A stretch of 43,260 nt of DNA from Clostridia bacterium (GTDB lineage: Bacteria > Bacillota > Clostridia > Oscillospirales > CAG-272): assembly GCA_017472285.1 (NCBI GenBank), contig JAFUQQ010000057.1, forward strand, positions 1 to 43,260, written 5' to 3'. The position numbers were made by a program, and so were the translations under genes. The notes below the pieces were generated by a model that worked only from the letters and a program-made list of their open reading frames with translations, made no database searches and was not told the DNA's origin. This document shows positions 27,433-36,840 of the stretch, piece after piece; position 1 is the first letter of the stretch; each line of letters opens with the position of its first letter.

Positions 27433-29295
27433 ATGACGAAAAGACAAAAGCTGAAAATCGCGCGGATCCTGATCGCCGCCGCGATGCTGATCGCGCTTGC
27501 TTTGATTCAGCCGGATGGGATTTTAAAATTATGTCTGTATCTGATTCCGTATTTCATCGTTGGTTACGATACGCTTTGGAAAGCGATCTGCGGTTGTTTT
27601 CGTCTACAAATGTTTGACGAAGATTTTCTGATGGCGGCGGCAACGGTCGGCGCACTCATCGTCGGAGAATATCCCGAAGCGGTCGCCGTGATGTTATTCA
27701 ACCAGATCGGCGTTTTGTTTGAACAGTATGCCGTCGGCAAGTCGAGAAAATCCATCGCGGCACTCATGGATATCCGTCCCGATTACGCAAACCTTGAAAA
27801 AGACGGCAAAGTGGAAGAAGTTTCTCCCGATGAAGTCGCGGTTGGTGATATCATCGTCATCAAAGCGGGCGAAAAAGTTCCGCTTGACGGCATCATCGAA
27901 GAAGGCTCGACCACGGTCGATACCTCCGCGCTGACGGGCGAATCCGTTCCGAGAACGCTCCGCGCGGATGAAGAAATCATCAGCGGTACAATCAATCTGA
28001 CTGGACACATCCGTGTGCGTGTCACGAAACTCTTTGAAGAATCCACCGTTGCGAAGATTCTAGAGCTTGTGGAAAACGCAAGCGCAAAAAAAGCGAAAGC
28101 AGAAAATTTCATTTCCAAATTCGCAAAATGGTATACCCCGATCGTCGTCGGTGCGGCAGTTTTGCTCGCCGTGATCCCTCCGCTTTTTGACGGAAACTGG
28201 TCTGAATGGATCTACCGTGCGCTGACCTTCCTCGTTATTTCCTGTCCTTGTGCGCTTGTCATTTCCGTACCTCTCAGCTTTTTCGGCGGTATCGGCGGCG
28301 CATCCAAATGCGGCATCCTCATCAAAGGTGGCAACTATATCGAAGTGCTTGCCCGCTGTGAAACAATCGTTTTTGATAAAACGGGTACGCTGACTAAAGG
28401 TACGTTTGCCATTACAGATATCCAAACGGTATATGGTATCGATGAAGAAACGCTTCTGACATATGCCGCGCTTGCGGAAAGTGATTCTTCGCATCCCATT
28501 GCCAAATCGATTCTTGCCCGAATGGAAAAAGCCCCCGATACGTCCGTGATTTCGGAAATCACGGAACTTTCGGGAAAAGGCATTCTTGCCGTTACAAAAG
28601 ACGGCGAACGGATTCTTGTTGGCAACGAAAAACTGATGCAAACGGAAAATATCGCGTATAAACATTGCGAAACGATCGGTACGGTCGTATATATTGCAGT
28701 AAACGGAAAGCATCTCGGCACGCTCATCATTTCCGATGAGATCAAGAGCGATGCAAAAGAAGCCGTCACCGAGCTGAAAAATAGCGGTATCACAAAGACC
28801 GTAATGCTGACAGGTGACAGCGACACCGTCGGCAATGCCATCGGACATGAACTCGGTATCGATGAAATCCATACCGAATTGCTTCCCGCCGATAAAGTTT
28901 CTCACGTAGAAACCTTGCTGGAAGGGAAAAACAAAAAGAAAACACTTGCTTTCGTGGGTGACGGTATCAATGACGCACCCGTCCTTTCCCGTGCGGATAT
29001 CGGCATTTCCATGGGTGCGATCGGTTCGGATGCGGCAATTGAAGCATCCGATATCGTCCTGATGGATGACGATCCGAAAAAGATCGCAACGGCTATCCGT
29101 ATTGCCAAACGGACCCTCGGTATCGTTTATACCAATATTATTTTTGCGCTCGGTGTCAAAGGACTCGTCCTCGTCCTCGGCGCACTCGGTATTGCGAATA
29201 TGTGGGCAGCAGTTTTTGCTGATGTCGGCGTTTCCGTCATTGCCATCCTCAACGCCATGCGCGTGCTGAACGTCAAAAATATAAATAGCAAATAA
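27433..29295 (+). CDS. P1B-type ATPase exporting Zn2+/Cd2+/Pb2+
   Basis: A 620-residue heavy-metal ATPase of the inner membrane. It shows the actuator motif TGES, the membrane metal site SCPCALVIS (CPC), the phosphorylation site DKTGTLTKG, SHPIAKSI (HP locus) and GDGINDAPVLSRADIG. Near the C-terminus are the ZntA-type residues Lys in ALGVKGLVLVLG and Asp in VFADVGVSV, which point to Zn/Cd/Pb rather than Cu. It lacks the usual N-terminal HMA domain, which is encoded separately just upstream. GAGGAGG precedes the ATG at 27433. It is the last gene of the operon and ends at a bidirectional terminator. Confidence 0.95.
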   Translation: MTKRQKLKIARILIAAAMLIALALIQPDGILKLCLYLIPYFIVGYDTLWKAICGCFRLQMFDEDFLMAAATVGALIVGEYPEAVAVMLFNQIGVLFEQYAVGKSRKSIAALMDIRPDYANLEKDGKVEEVSPDEVAVGDIIVIKAGEKVPLDGIIEEGSTTVDTSALTGESVPRTLRADEEIISGTINLTGHIRVRVTKLFEESTVAKILELVENASAKKAKAENFISKFAKWYTPIVVGAAVLLAVIPPLFDGNWSEWIYRALTFLVISCPCALVISVPLSFFGGIGGASKCGILIKGGNYIEVLARCETIVFDKTGTLTKGTFAITDIQTVYGIDEETLLTYAALAESDSSHPIAKSILARMEKAPDTSVISEITELSGKGILAVTKDGERILVGNEKLMQTENIAYKHCETIGTVVYIAVNGKHLGTLIISDEIKSDAKEAVTELKNSGITKTVMLTGDSDTVGNAIGHELGIDEIHTELLPADKVSHVETLLEGKNKKKTLAFVGDGINDAPVLSRADIGISMGAIGSDAAIEASDIVLMDDDPKKIATAIRIAKRTLGIVYTNIIFALGVKGLVLVLGALGIANMWAAVFADVGVSVIAILNAMRVLNVKNINSK

Positions 29296-29296
29296 C

Positions 29297-29336
29297 AAAA
29301 CATCAGGGTGATCCCACGATCACCCTGATGTTTTTT
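29297..29336. terminator. Bidirectional terminator
   Basis: ACATCAGGGTGATC and GATCACCCTGATGT form a 14-bp stem around CCAC, flanked by A-rich and T-rich runs. It ends the metal-resistance operon. On the other strand it contains the stop codon of the giant glucan-synthase gene, whose last residues (QKTSG) are encoded by the hairpin. Confidence 0.9.
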
Positions 29337-32300
29337 GTATCTTCAGAAATCCGCGATGTTCCCCTCCGTCAAAGCGGAAAAAATATCGCTCTTTTTCCGC
29401 GATATATTCTCCATCCAGCATTAGCGACGGCGCATCCGCAAGAGAAACCTCGATCTGATAGCGCGTTTTCTTTTTCGCAACGGTCAAAGTAAAGGATGAA
29501 AACCGTTCGGAAAGCCTCGGACAGAGATAAAAACCGTCTTTGGTTTCGGTATAACCGCAAAGAAATTCCAAAGCCGTCTTGCGATACCACGCGGCAGAAC
29601 CCGTATAATAGCTCCAACCGCCCCTGCCCATATGCTGTGGATTTGCATAAACGTCCCCCGCGAAAACGTAAGGTTCAATGCGATATGCCTTTGCGATTTC
29701 ATCATTCCGGTATCGTTCCGCAGGATTGATGGCAAAAAGGATTTCCGCACCTTTCGCATTTTCACCGCAAAGCAAAAAACCGAGTGCCGCCCAGACAGCC
29801 GCATGGGTATATTGTCCACCGTTTTCACGGATACCGGGAACGTAACCTTTGATATAACCGGGCGATTGCGTATCCTTATCAAAAGGCGGGTACAGAAGTC
29901 TTACCAAGGAATGTTCCCTATCGTAAAGCATTTTCCAAACGGCATCCATTGCCATCTTTGCTTTTTCCGTTTCAAAACTGCTCTCATGAGCAAGGATCGC
30001 GGCAAAAGCTTGCGGAAGCAGATCGATCTTGCAATCCTCCCGTTCCGCGCCGCCAAGCACCGAGCCGTCGTCGTAATAACCGCGCCGATACCATTTTCCG
30101 TCAAATCCGTGTGTGCGTAACGCTTCATATAACAGATTTTCTTCCGTTTGCATTTCCGAAAGAATTTTTTCATCCGCAACGAGCATTCGCATCCGTCTAA
30201 GCACGAGTATTCTGAAAAATACAAGCCATACACTTTCTCCGCGTCCTTTGATACCAACCGCGCTCATACCGTCGTTCCAATCGCAAGTACCGATGAGGAG
30301 CAGACCGTGCGGACCGTATTTTCTGCCGTATGCAACGGCGCGGAGAAGATGAGAAAGAAGGGGTTCATGAAGCGTGCTTTTTTCCGCGTGTTCATAGCGT
30401 TCATGTTCGTGCGGCGCAAGCGGCGGTGAAGAAAGATACGGAATGGAAAGATCAAGAATATCCGTATCACCCGTTTTTTCGATATATTCCGCCGTCACGT
30501 AAGGAAGCCATAGAAAATCATCGGAACAGCGTGTACGAATACCTGTTTTTTCCGTACCATGCCACCAATGCTGCACACTTCCGTCCTCATATTGATGCGC
30601 TGCCGCACGTAAGATCAGGATTTTCGTCATTTGGGGAAATACGGGAATCAAAGCGAGAGCATCCTGTAATTGATCGCGGAAACCGTAAGCACCGCTGACC
30701 TGATAGAACCCGCTCCTTGCAAAAATGCGTGCAACAAGCACCTGATAAAGCGACCAACGGTTCACGATAGCATCAAAAAACGGATGTCCGCTCTTAACGG
30801 CGATCGGTTCCAAGAAAGCAGAAATATCATATAGCATATCTTGGCCCGAAAGGGCAAGCCGTTCCAGATAGGCATATTGTTTTTCAGAAAAATAAGAAAG
30901 TAAAGTAAAAGAAATTTGGATGTTTCCGATGAGTTTTTTCTTTGCGCCGATGAAAACGGCATCGTCATTCCCGTCAAAAAGCGCGCCATTCGTACGGAAG
31001 GCGGCAGTTTCCGTATAAATGATATTGGTTTCGGGAGAAAGAATCGCCATACGGAAGTTTCGTTTTTCTCTTTCCGCAAGTGAGCGAATCCGCACGCCCG
31101 TCGGCATTTTCTGAAAACGGTAAAAGCGGGCTTCTTTTGCCATTGCACTAAGACAAGGTTTCACAGCAAAAAACAGCGCAATCTGCATACCTTTCCCGTC
31201 CGTTTCCAAGGAAATGGTAATTTTTTTCGCATCATGCCGCCCCATCAGTGAAACCGTCACGGTATAATCAATGCAAGCGATCCGCCCGTGATAAAGAACA
31301 CGGTCAAAACGGAAATCCGCCCATGCCGCCGAAGCGCAAAGATCATGATCGTGAAAAACAGTATCGTCCGTGCGGTCATAAATGCGTAAGAGCAAGCGTT
31401 CGCCGTGATCTTCATAAAATCCGTCTGCCGTATGTGGTGTGAGCTTCTGCATCCCCGCATTGCGTGCAAAGGTAAAACCAAGAGAATTTTCCGTCAGGAC
31501 CGTTCCGAAATTTGCGGATGCCAGAACATGTGAAAACGGCGCACCCTCATGACCTTTTTTCACGAGGAAACCTTTTTCATGAAAATATCCACTTATCGTT
31601 TCCATGCGTCCACGGATACGCGGCATGGGAATTGGGGAAATCCGAACAGCCGCCTCTTTTTTCAGAAGCGTTTCCATTTCCGCAGAGAACGAAAGCCCGC
31701 TATATGCCGCCATCTGTTCGGAGATCGGTTCTTGCAGATCAAAGTCTGCAGCCGCAGAAAGAGCAAAGGCGTGTATTTCATCATTCGAAAGCGTATTTTC
31801 ATCCAAAGGATAGATCCCGCACGCAAAAGAAATGAAATTTTCACAGCCTGCCCGTCGGATATATTCCGTAATCCGTCCGCGTACAAAACGGAAATAGCCA
31901 TCCGTTTCCCGATACAAAATAACCAGATCATAACGCAGACCGCGAATGCAAAGATATTTGAAAAGACGCAAAAGCTCCGTCAAGCGTTCGTATACTTCTC
32001 CGCGCTCCTTTTGCAAACGGGCAAGGACGATGGGATTTTCACCCGAAATACCCTGCCGCCAGAAATCCGAAGCAGAAAGCGCATAACCTTTCGGTATCGT
32101 TCCCTCTTGCGTACCGAAGATTATACGGCTAAGCAAAAAGCGTTCAAAAGCATCCGCGGGAGAAGTAAGGCCGGCAGATGCGTATTGCAAATGCAGAAGC
32201 GCACCCGTTTTTCGTTTGCGTTTTTTCCGTTCGCCGTGTTCACGGCATTTTGTAAGCAAATATAAAAGTTCATCCGTATCCGTCGTTTCACCGAGGAAAA

Positions 32301-35300
32301 AAGAGAGTCGTTTTCCGAAACCAACAACACCGCTCCGCACCGCACAAACGGGAAGGATCAGCGCGCCCTCCGAGTTTTGCCATATCCGATCGGACGCGGC
32401 AAGGTCAGCATATGCTTTTTCATCGGGATATCCCGTAAGGCAGCGGTCACGCATCGTTTCAAAGGTATTGTTTTCCGCAGAAACGGCAACCCCGAAACAG
32501 CGTGGTTCTTTGTGATCGTTGCGGGAACGTCTGCGGAACGTCAATATTTCTTCATCCGCAAAGAACGTACTTTCGAGAAAAAGATCGGAAAAGCTCTTAT
32601 GCGCAAGATAATTTTTCCGCTCCGTCAGAATGGGTTCAAAATAGAGAACGGCAAAAAAGGACTTATAATCACCCGAAACGGCACAGGAAATCTCCACAAA
32701 TTCTTTATCGGGAAAAACGGAGATCATCAGCCGTATCTCATAGTTTTTTCCGTCACTACGATGACGGGAACGATATTCCGCCATATCGGAACGGTGAAAA
32801 AATGAAAAATCCGAAATAAAACCGTCAGCCATCTCGCCGAGAGGAACGGTCGGAAAAACCGTACCGTCGATGTTGACGTAAATTTTCGCGCCGTTTCCGA
32901 GCGAAAAACGGGAAAAATCAGAAATAAAAATCGCTTCTCTGCCGTCAAGCAGTTCCATATGTCCGCTTGAAGACAAAAAGATCTTCGTTTTATTATTGGA
33001 AAGCATCACCGTTTCGGGATCGATAAGGCTTTTGGGCATCAGGGTTTCTTCGGGAACGGACGGCGGAACAATCGGCGTTCCCGAAAGCATCGCAGCCACG
33101 CGCTTTTTCGGCAAGGGTGAAACGGTATTCGGAATGCGTTCATAAAGCAGTTCCCTGACCGCGCGCATATGCACCTCACGCAGAAAACGCTTCCGCATGA
33201 TGCCGTTTAAAAGCAGATTTGCCGCCGAAAGAATACTCATTCCCGCATGATGTGCCATCACGCTTTTCAAAACGGCAAAACCGCCGCCGACACGGGTAGA
33301 TTCGGCATCGAGAGCCTCATAAAAACCGTATTTGCCGTATGCGCCGAATGTTTCCAGAATCTCCAGATTGGAAAGGATTTCTTCGGGTGCTTGTTCAAGC
33401 ATCAGAAAGCTTGCGTAAGGCGCGATGATCTTTCCCGTCCGCATCAATGGATCGAGCGCGAGCGATGCGACACCGAAAGCGCGGTACTGGTAATTCAAAG
33501 CACTGTCAAAGGCAAAATACCCACATTCCGAAATGCCGAAAAAGGAATATTGCCGTCCCGCATATCTGCGTCTGACGGCGGCGTGTTTTTGCTGTCGGTA
33601 CGCATAAGCAAGCGCAAAAGAAGAAAGCGAGCCCTCTGCATGAGGTAAAAAGATCGTCGGCATGAAATATTCAAAAGCCGTTCCGCTCCAAGAAGCGATC
33701 CCATAGAAACCGAAACGTCCGACGACACGACGCGACGGTCTGAAATAATGGGAAAGCGGAACTTGTCTCAAGGCCGTGGCAATAAAACTCGTCGTCCTTG
33801 CCTCGCTCATGAAAACGTCGTAATGGGAATCGGTATACGTTCCCGAGGAAACGGAATATCCGACGCGGAAAAGTTGTCTTTTTTCATCATACAGCGCACG
33901 GAAATCCGTTTCTTTGATGATCTCGGTCAGCGTATCAATGACGGAAAGCAATTTCGGGGTTTCATTTGCGTATTCCTTTGCGCCTTCACAAAAAGTGATG
34001 AGAGAGGCTGTAAGGTTGCCGCTGTCCACGGAAGAAATGAAAGCGTCACCTAAAACGGAAAGTGTATGCAAATCGTACCAATTATAAAGATGACCATTCC
34101 ATTTCCGCAGTTTTTTCAGCGTTTGCGTCGTAGATTGCGAACGCTGAAAAAATTCATCCCGTCCGACAAAACCGAGATCTCTTGCCGCAAGCAAAGAAAG
34201 CAAATACATTCCGATATTGGTGGGTGAAGTTCTCATTGCAACAGTATGCGTGGGAGAAAACTGTACGTTATCGGGCGGAAGACCGTGCGTATTTTCATTG
34301 ACGAAATCCCTGAAGAAAAGCCACGTATCCCTCACATAACCGAGCAGTTTTCGTTTTTCATACGCATCGGCGTGAGATATCTTTCTTTTTTCGCGCGAAA
34401 GCAAAAATGCAAAAAGCGGAAAGAATACCCAAAGGATGCCGAAAAAATTTGCCATTCTGCTCGGCAGACAGAAGAAAAACGCACCGATCAGCACGGATGG
34501 TAAAAATCGTCGGTAATACGCATCGGGCGAACGGGCAGATAGACGGTCGCCTTCAAAAGCAGTTGTCCAGTTCAGGAAATTTTTACGGCTGACGAAAAAG
34601 CGATAAAGGGTTCGCACGGCGGCATCCGCGAAAAGATAACCCTCGTAAGCCATGGTGCAAAGGCGGAAAAATACCGTTCCCAAAGCATCCCCGAAAGCTG
34701 TAAATCCTCGATGGCAGATACCGTAAAAAACGGTTTCCCAAGCGCGCCACAAAATCGGGAATAAAACGAAAAAGACCGTCAGTTTTTCCGTCGTACCGCC
34801 GATCAGAAAACCGACGGTAAGCCAGATGAGCGTGACGAAGGGCATCATTGCGCGCAGGAGATTATCTAAAATTTTATATTTGGAAAGTGGAGACATGGGA
34901 TTTTCGATGCGTTCCCCCTCACTGTTTTTCACAAATCGCCTGAGATACGGCAAAATCTGAAGATCCCCGCGAAGCCAACGGTGCCCGCGCATATAATAAG
35001 AAAGTGCATTTTTCGGAGAACCGTCCGAGAGAACGATATCGGTCGCAAGCGCGGCGCGCAAGAGATTTCCTTCGGCAAGATCATGGCTGAGGATGCGTTC
35101 TTTCGGGAAAAAGCCGTCACAGGCAGAGAGAAAGATATCGATATCCAGAATTCCTTTTCCGCAATAGATACCTTCATCAAAAAGACTCTGATAAAGATCA
35201 AATCCTGCTCTTGCATACGGATCAAGTCCCGCTGTGCCGCTCGTCAATTTGGCAAAAGCTGTTCCCGAAGCGGAAAGCAACGATGGGATCATCCGCGGCT

Positions 35301-36723
35301 GGATGATGGCATGACCGCGTGTGACACAGCCTTTTTTGCTATCGAAATACGGTTTGTTTTCGGGATGCAATATCGTACCGAGCAGATCCTTGACCGCGCC
35401 GATATAAAGATTCGTATCGGCATCCAGCGTAATCAGATAACGAACGTCGGGCAAGAAATCATCATCAAAAAAAGAACGGATGCTCGTCTGTTTTCCGCGC
35501 AGATGACGGCAAAGCTCTAAAACGCCGCCGCGCTTGCGTTCCCAACCGATATAAGCCGATTCCGAATGAGAATATCTGCGTTCACGGATAAAAAGATAAA
35601 AATGCGCGCCGTATTTTTCACGTAGTGCGGAGATGCGCGCCTGTGCGTAAGAAAAAGTCTCCGCATCGTTTTCCGCCGTTCGTTTTTTGTTTTGCGGAAG
35701 ATCGCCGAGTACGGCAAAGGCAACGTTTTCCGTACCTTCCGTCAGATAAAAATCTTCAAGTTTATCAAAGATCACGCGGTCTTTTTCTTCACCATATAAA
35801 AAAGTGGCGATGGAAACCAATACTTTCGTCTGAGCAAGTTCTTTTCCTTGCGCAAGTCTTGGCAAACGGGATTCTCCCGCTCCCGTAAAAAAAGGATTCA
35901 ACCATAATTTTGCAAATTCATAGAGCGGAATGAGCGCAAGAGGAATTGTCAGCAACGTCACATATCCTGCCCATCCCATCACAGCGTAAAGCACAAGCAG
36001 AATGACGAGCATCAGAAGCAAAAAAGCGAAATATAAGATTCCGCCCTCGCGTTCTTTTGGCATGACCGCGCCGAGATGGGTACGTTCACGATTCGCGCGC
36101 GCAACGAGAATTTTTGCCGCAGCATCCGCTTCCGTTCCCGTTTCTTCCGCTAATTTTAAAAGTCTTTTGTGATAAAGATAGCGTGTTTCCGTATCACAAT
36201 CGGCATAAACACCCGCCGCTTCCGAAAGAAAGATCCGTTCCGTTTTGGAAAAAGCAAAAAAGATCGCCGTGAAATCCACGTCGGAAAGCCGCAAAATCGC
36301 GCGGAGATATCCCTCCTCTTTTTCCGAAAGCCAGAGTTCTGCCGAAACAAGTATGAAAAAAGCTTGTAAAAGAGAAAGTTCCGTATCGCCAAAACCCCCA
36401 ATTTCCCATTCATAAAGCTCCGTTCTCAATGTTTTTTCATGGATTTCGCCCTTTGTTTTTTGTAAATATGCTCGTGCAAACGTAAAAAGCCGCGGTTCTC
36501 CGTCTATAAAGATTAGCTCCTCCGCGCTCATAACCGCCTTTGCCCCCTCACATACTGCATCGCGTAATTGTTCCGTATGTTCCGAAAGTATGACCGTTTC
36601 CGTATCATTGCGTAGTGCCGCTCGGAATGACCTTTTCACATCCCTGAGCCTTGCGAAAAAGCGTCCTTCTTCTCCATATGCGCCGTTTTTTCTCTTTTTC
36701 ATCCTCCGACCTCTTTCCGTCAT
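29320..36723 (-). CDS. Cyclic beta-1,2-glucan synthase-like enzyme (GT84 - glycoamylase-like/GH189 - GH94)
   Basis: A 2467-residue membrane protein. Order of domains: N-terminal helical region; membrane segments at about residues 228-268; a GT84-type glucosyltransferase with LDADTN (about 431), SHDLAEGN and the RGHRWLRGDLQ motif (about 578); further membrane segments (about 635-670 and 745-785); and a glycoamylase-like domain (RTSPTNIGMYLLSLL from about 828; this domain cyclises the glucan in GH189 enzymes). The C-terminal GH94 phosphorylase-type domain carries GTCDWNDGMSAVG (about 2144). This is the architecture of NdvB/Cgs enzymes, which make cyclic beta-1,2-glucan from UDP-glucose. The start at 36723 has AGGAG 8 nt upstream; the downstream ATG at 36702 is directly against a GGAGG. 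It stands alone. Product ring formation is inferred. Confidence 0.9.
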   Translation of the reverse strand: MTERGRRMKKRKNGAYGEEGRFFARLRDVKRSFRAALRNDTETVILSEHTEQLRDAVCEGAKAVMSAEELIFIDGEPRLFTFARAYLQKTKGEIHEKTLRTELYEWEIGGFGDTELSLLQAFFILVSAELWLSEKEEGYLRAILRLSDVDFTAIFFAFSKTERIFLSEAAGVYADCDTETRYLYHKRLLKLAEETGTEADAAAKILVARANRERTHLGAVMPKEREGGILYFAFLLLMLVILLVLYAVMGWAGYVTLLTIPLALIPLYEFAKLWLNPFFTGAGESRLPRLAQGKELAQTKVLVSIATFLYGEEKDRVIFDKLEDFYLTEGTENVAFAVLGDLPQNKKRTAENDAETFSYAQARISALREKYGAHFYLFIRERRYSHSESAYIGWERKRGGVLELCRHLRGKQTSIRSFFDDDFLPDVRYLITLDADTNLYIGAVKDLLGTILHPENKPYFDSKKGCVTRGHAIIQPRMIPSLLSASGTAFAKLTSGTAGLDPYARAGFDLYQSLFDEGIYCGKGILDIDIFLSACDGFFPKERILSHDLAEGNLLRAALATDIVLSDGSPKNALSYYMRGHRWLRGDLQILPYLRRFVKNSEGERIENPMSPLSKYKILDNLLRAMMPFVTLIWLTVGFLIGGTTEKLTVFFVLFPILWRAWETVFYGICHRGFTAFGDALGTVFFRLCTMAYEGYLFADAAVRTLYRFFVSRKNFLNWTTAFEGDRLSARSPDAYYRRFLPSVLIGAFFFCLPSRMANFFGILWVFFPLFAFLLSREKRKISHADAYEKRKLLGYVRDTWLFFRDFVNENTHGLPPDNVQFSPTHTVAMRTSPTNIGMYLLSLLAARDLGFVGRDEFFQRSQSTTQTLKKLRKWNGHLYNWYDLHTLSVLGDAFISSVDSGNLTASLITFCEGAKEYANETPKLLSVIDTLTEIIKETDFRALYDEKRQLFRVGYSVSSGTYTDSHYDVFMSEARTTSFIATALRQVPLSHYFRPSRRVVGRFGFYGIASWSGTAFEYFMPTIFLPHAEGSLSSFALAYAYRQQKHAAVRRRYAGRQYSFFGISECGYFAFDSALNYQYRAFGVASLALDPLMRTGKIIAPYASFLMLEQAPEEILSNLEILETFGAYGKYGFYEALDAESTRVGGGFAVLKSVMAHHAGMSILSAANLLLNGIMRKRFLREVHMRAVRELLYERIPNTVSPLPKKRVAAMLSGTPIVPPSVPEETLMPKSLIDPETVMLSNNKTKIFLSSSGHMELLDGREAIFISDFSRFSLGNGAKIYVNIDGTVFPTVPLGEMADGFISDFSFFHRSDMAEYRSRHRSDGKNYEIRLMISVFPDKEFVEISCAVSGDYKSFFAVLYFEPILTERKNYLAHKSFSDLFLESTFFADEEILTFRRRSRNDHKEPRCFGVAVSAENNTFETMRDRCLTGYPDEKAYADLAASDRIWQNSEGALILPVCAVRSGVVGFGKRLSFFLGETTDTDELLYLLTKCREHGERKKRKRKTGALLHLQYASAGLTSPADAFERFLLSRIIFGTQEGTIPKGYALSASDFWRQGISGENPIVLARLQKERGEVYERLTELLRLFKYLCIRGLRYDLVILYRETDGYFRFVRGRITEYIRRAGCENFISFACGIYPLDENTLSNDEIHAFALSAAADFDLQEPISEQMAAYSGLSFSAEMETLLKKEAAVRISPIPMPRIRGRMETISGYFHEKGFLVKKGHEGAPFSHVLASANFGTVLTENSLGFTFARNAGMQKLTPHTADGFYEDHGERLLLRIYDRTDDTVFHDHDLCASAAWADFRFDRVLYHGRIACIDYTVTVSLMGRHDAKKITISLETDGKGMQIALFFAVKPCLSAMAKEARFYRFQKMPTGVRIRSLAEREKRNFRMAILSPETNIIYTETAAFRTNGALFDGNDDAVFIGAKKKLIGNIQISFTLLSYFSEKQYAYLERLALSGQDMLYDISAFLEPIAVKSGHPFFDAIVNRWSLYQVLVARIFARSGFYQVSGAYGFRDQLQDALALIPVFPQMTKILILRAAAHQYEDGSVQHWWHGTEKTGIRTRCSDDFLWLPYVTAEYIEKTGDTDILDLSIPYLSSPPLAPHEHERYEHAEKSTLHEPLLSHLLRAVAYGRKYGPHGLLLIGTCDWNDGMSAVGIKGRGESVWLVFFRILVLRRMRMLVADEKILSEMQTEENLLYEALRTHGFDGKWYRRGYYDDGSVLGGAEREDCKIDLLPQAFAAILAHESSFETEKAKMAMDAVWKMLYDREHSLVRLLYPPFDKDTQSPGYIKGYVPGIRENGGQYTHAAVWAALGFLLCGENAKGAEILFAINPAERYRNDEIAKAYRIEPYVFAGDVYANPQHMGRGGWSYYTGSAAWYRKTALEFLCGYTETKDGFYLCPRLSERFSSFTLTVAKKKTRYQIEVSLADAPSLMLDGEYIAEKERYFFRFDGGEHRGFLKIQKTSG

Positions 36724-36759
36724 GACTTTTTCTCCTATTATTGACCGAAGAAAAAAGTT

Positions 36760-36811
36760 TTTATACGCATCCTCGCGTCTTATTGACAATTCAGAAACGG
36801 AGTGATACAAT
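36760..36811. promoter_or_regulatory. Divergent promoters sharing one -35 region
   Basis: Plus strand: TTGACA (36783-36788), 17 bp, TACAAT (36806-36811), for the MATE gene. Minus strand: TTGTCA (complement of 36784-36789), 18 bp, TATAAA (complement of 36760-36765), for the glucan-synthase gene. The two -35 boxes overlap in ATTGACAAT, so polymerases probably compete. Confidence 0.65.
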
Positions 36812-36840
36812 AAATTCAATATAAAATACAGGAGGATACG

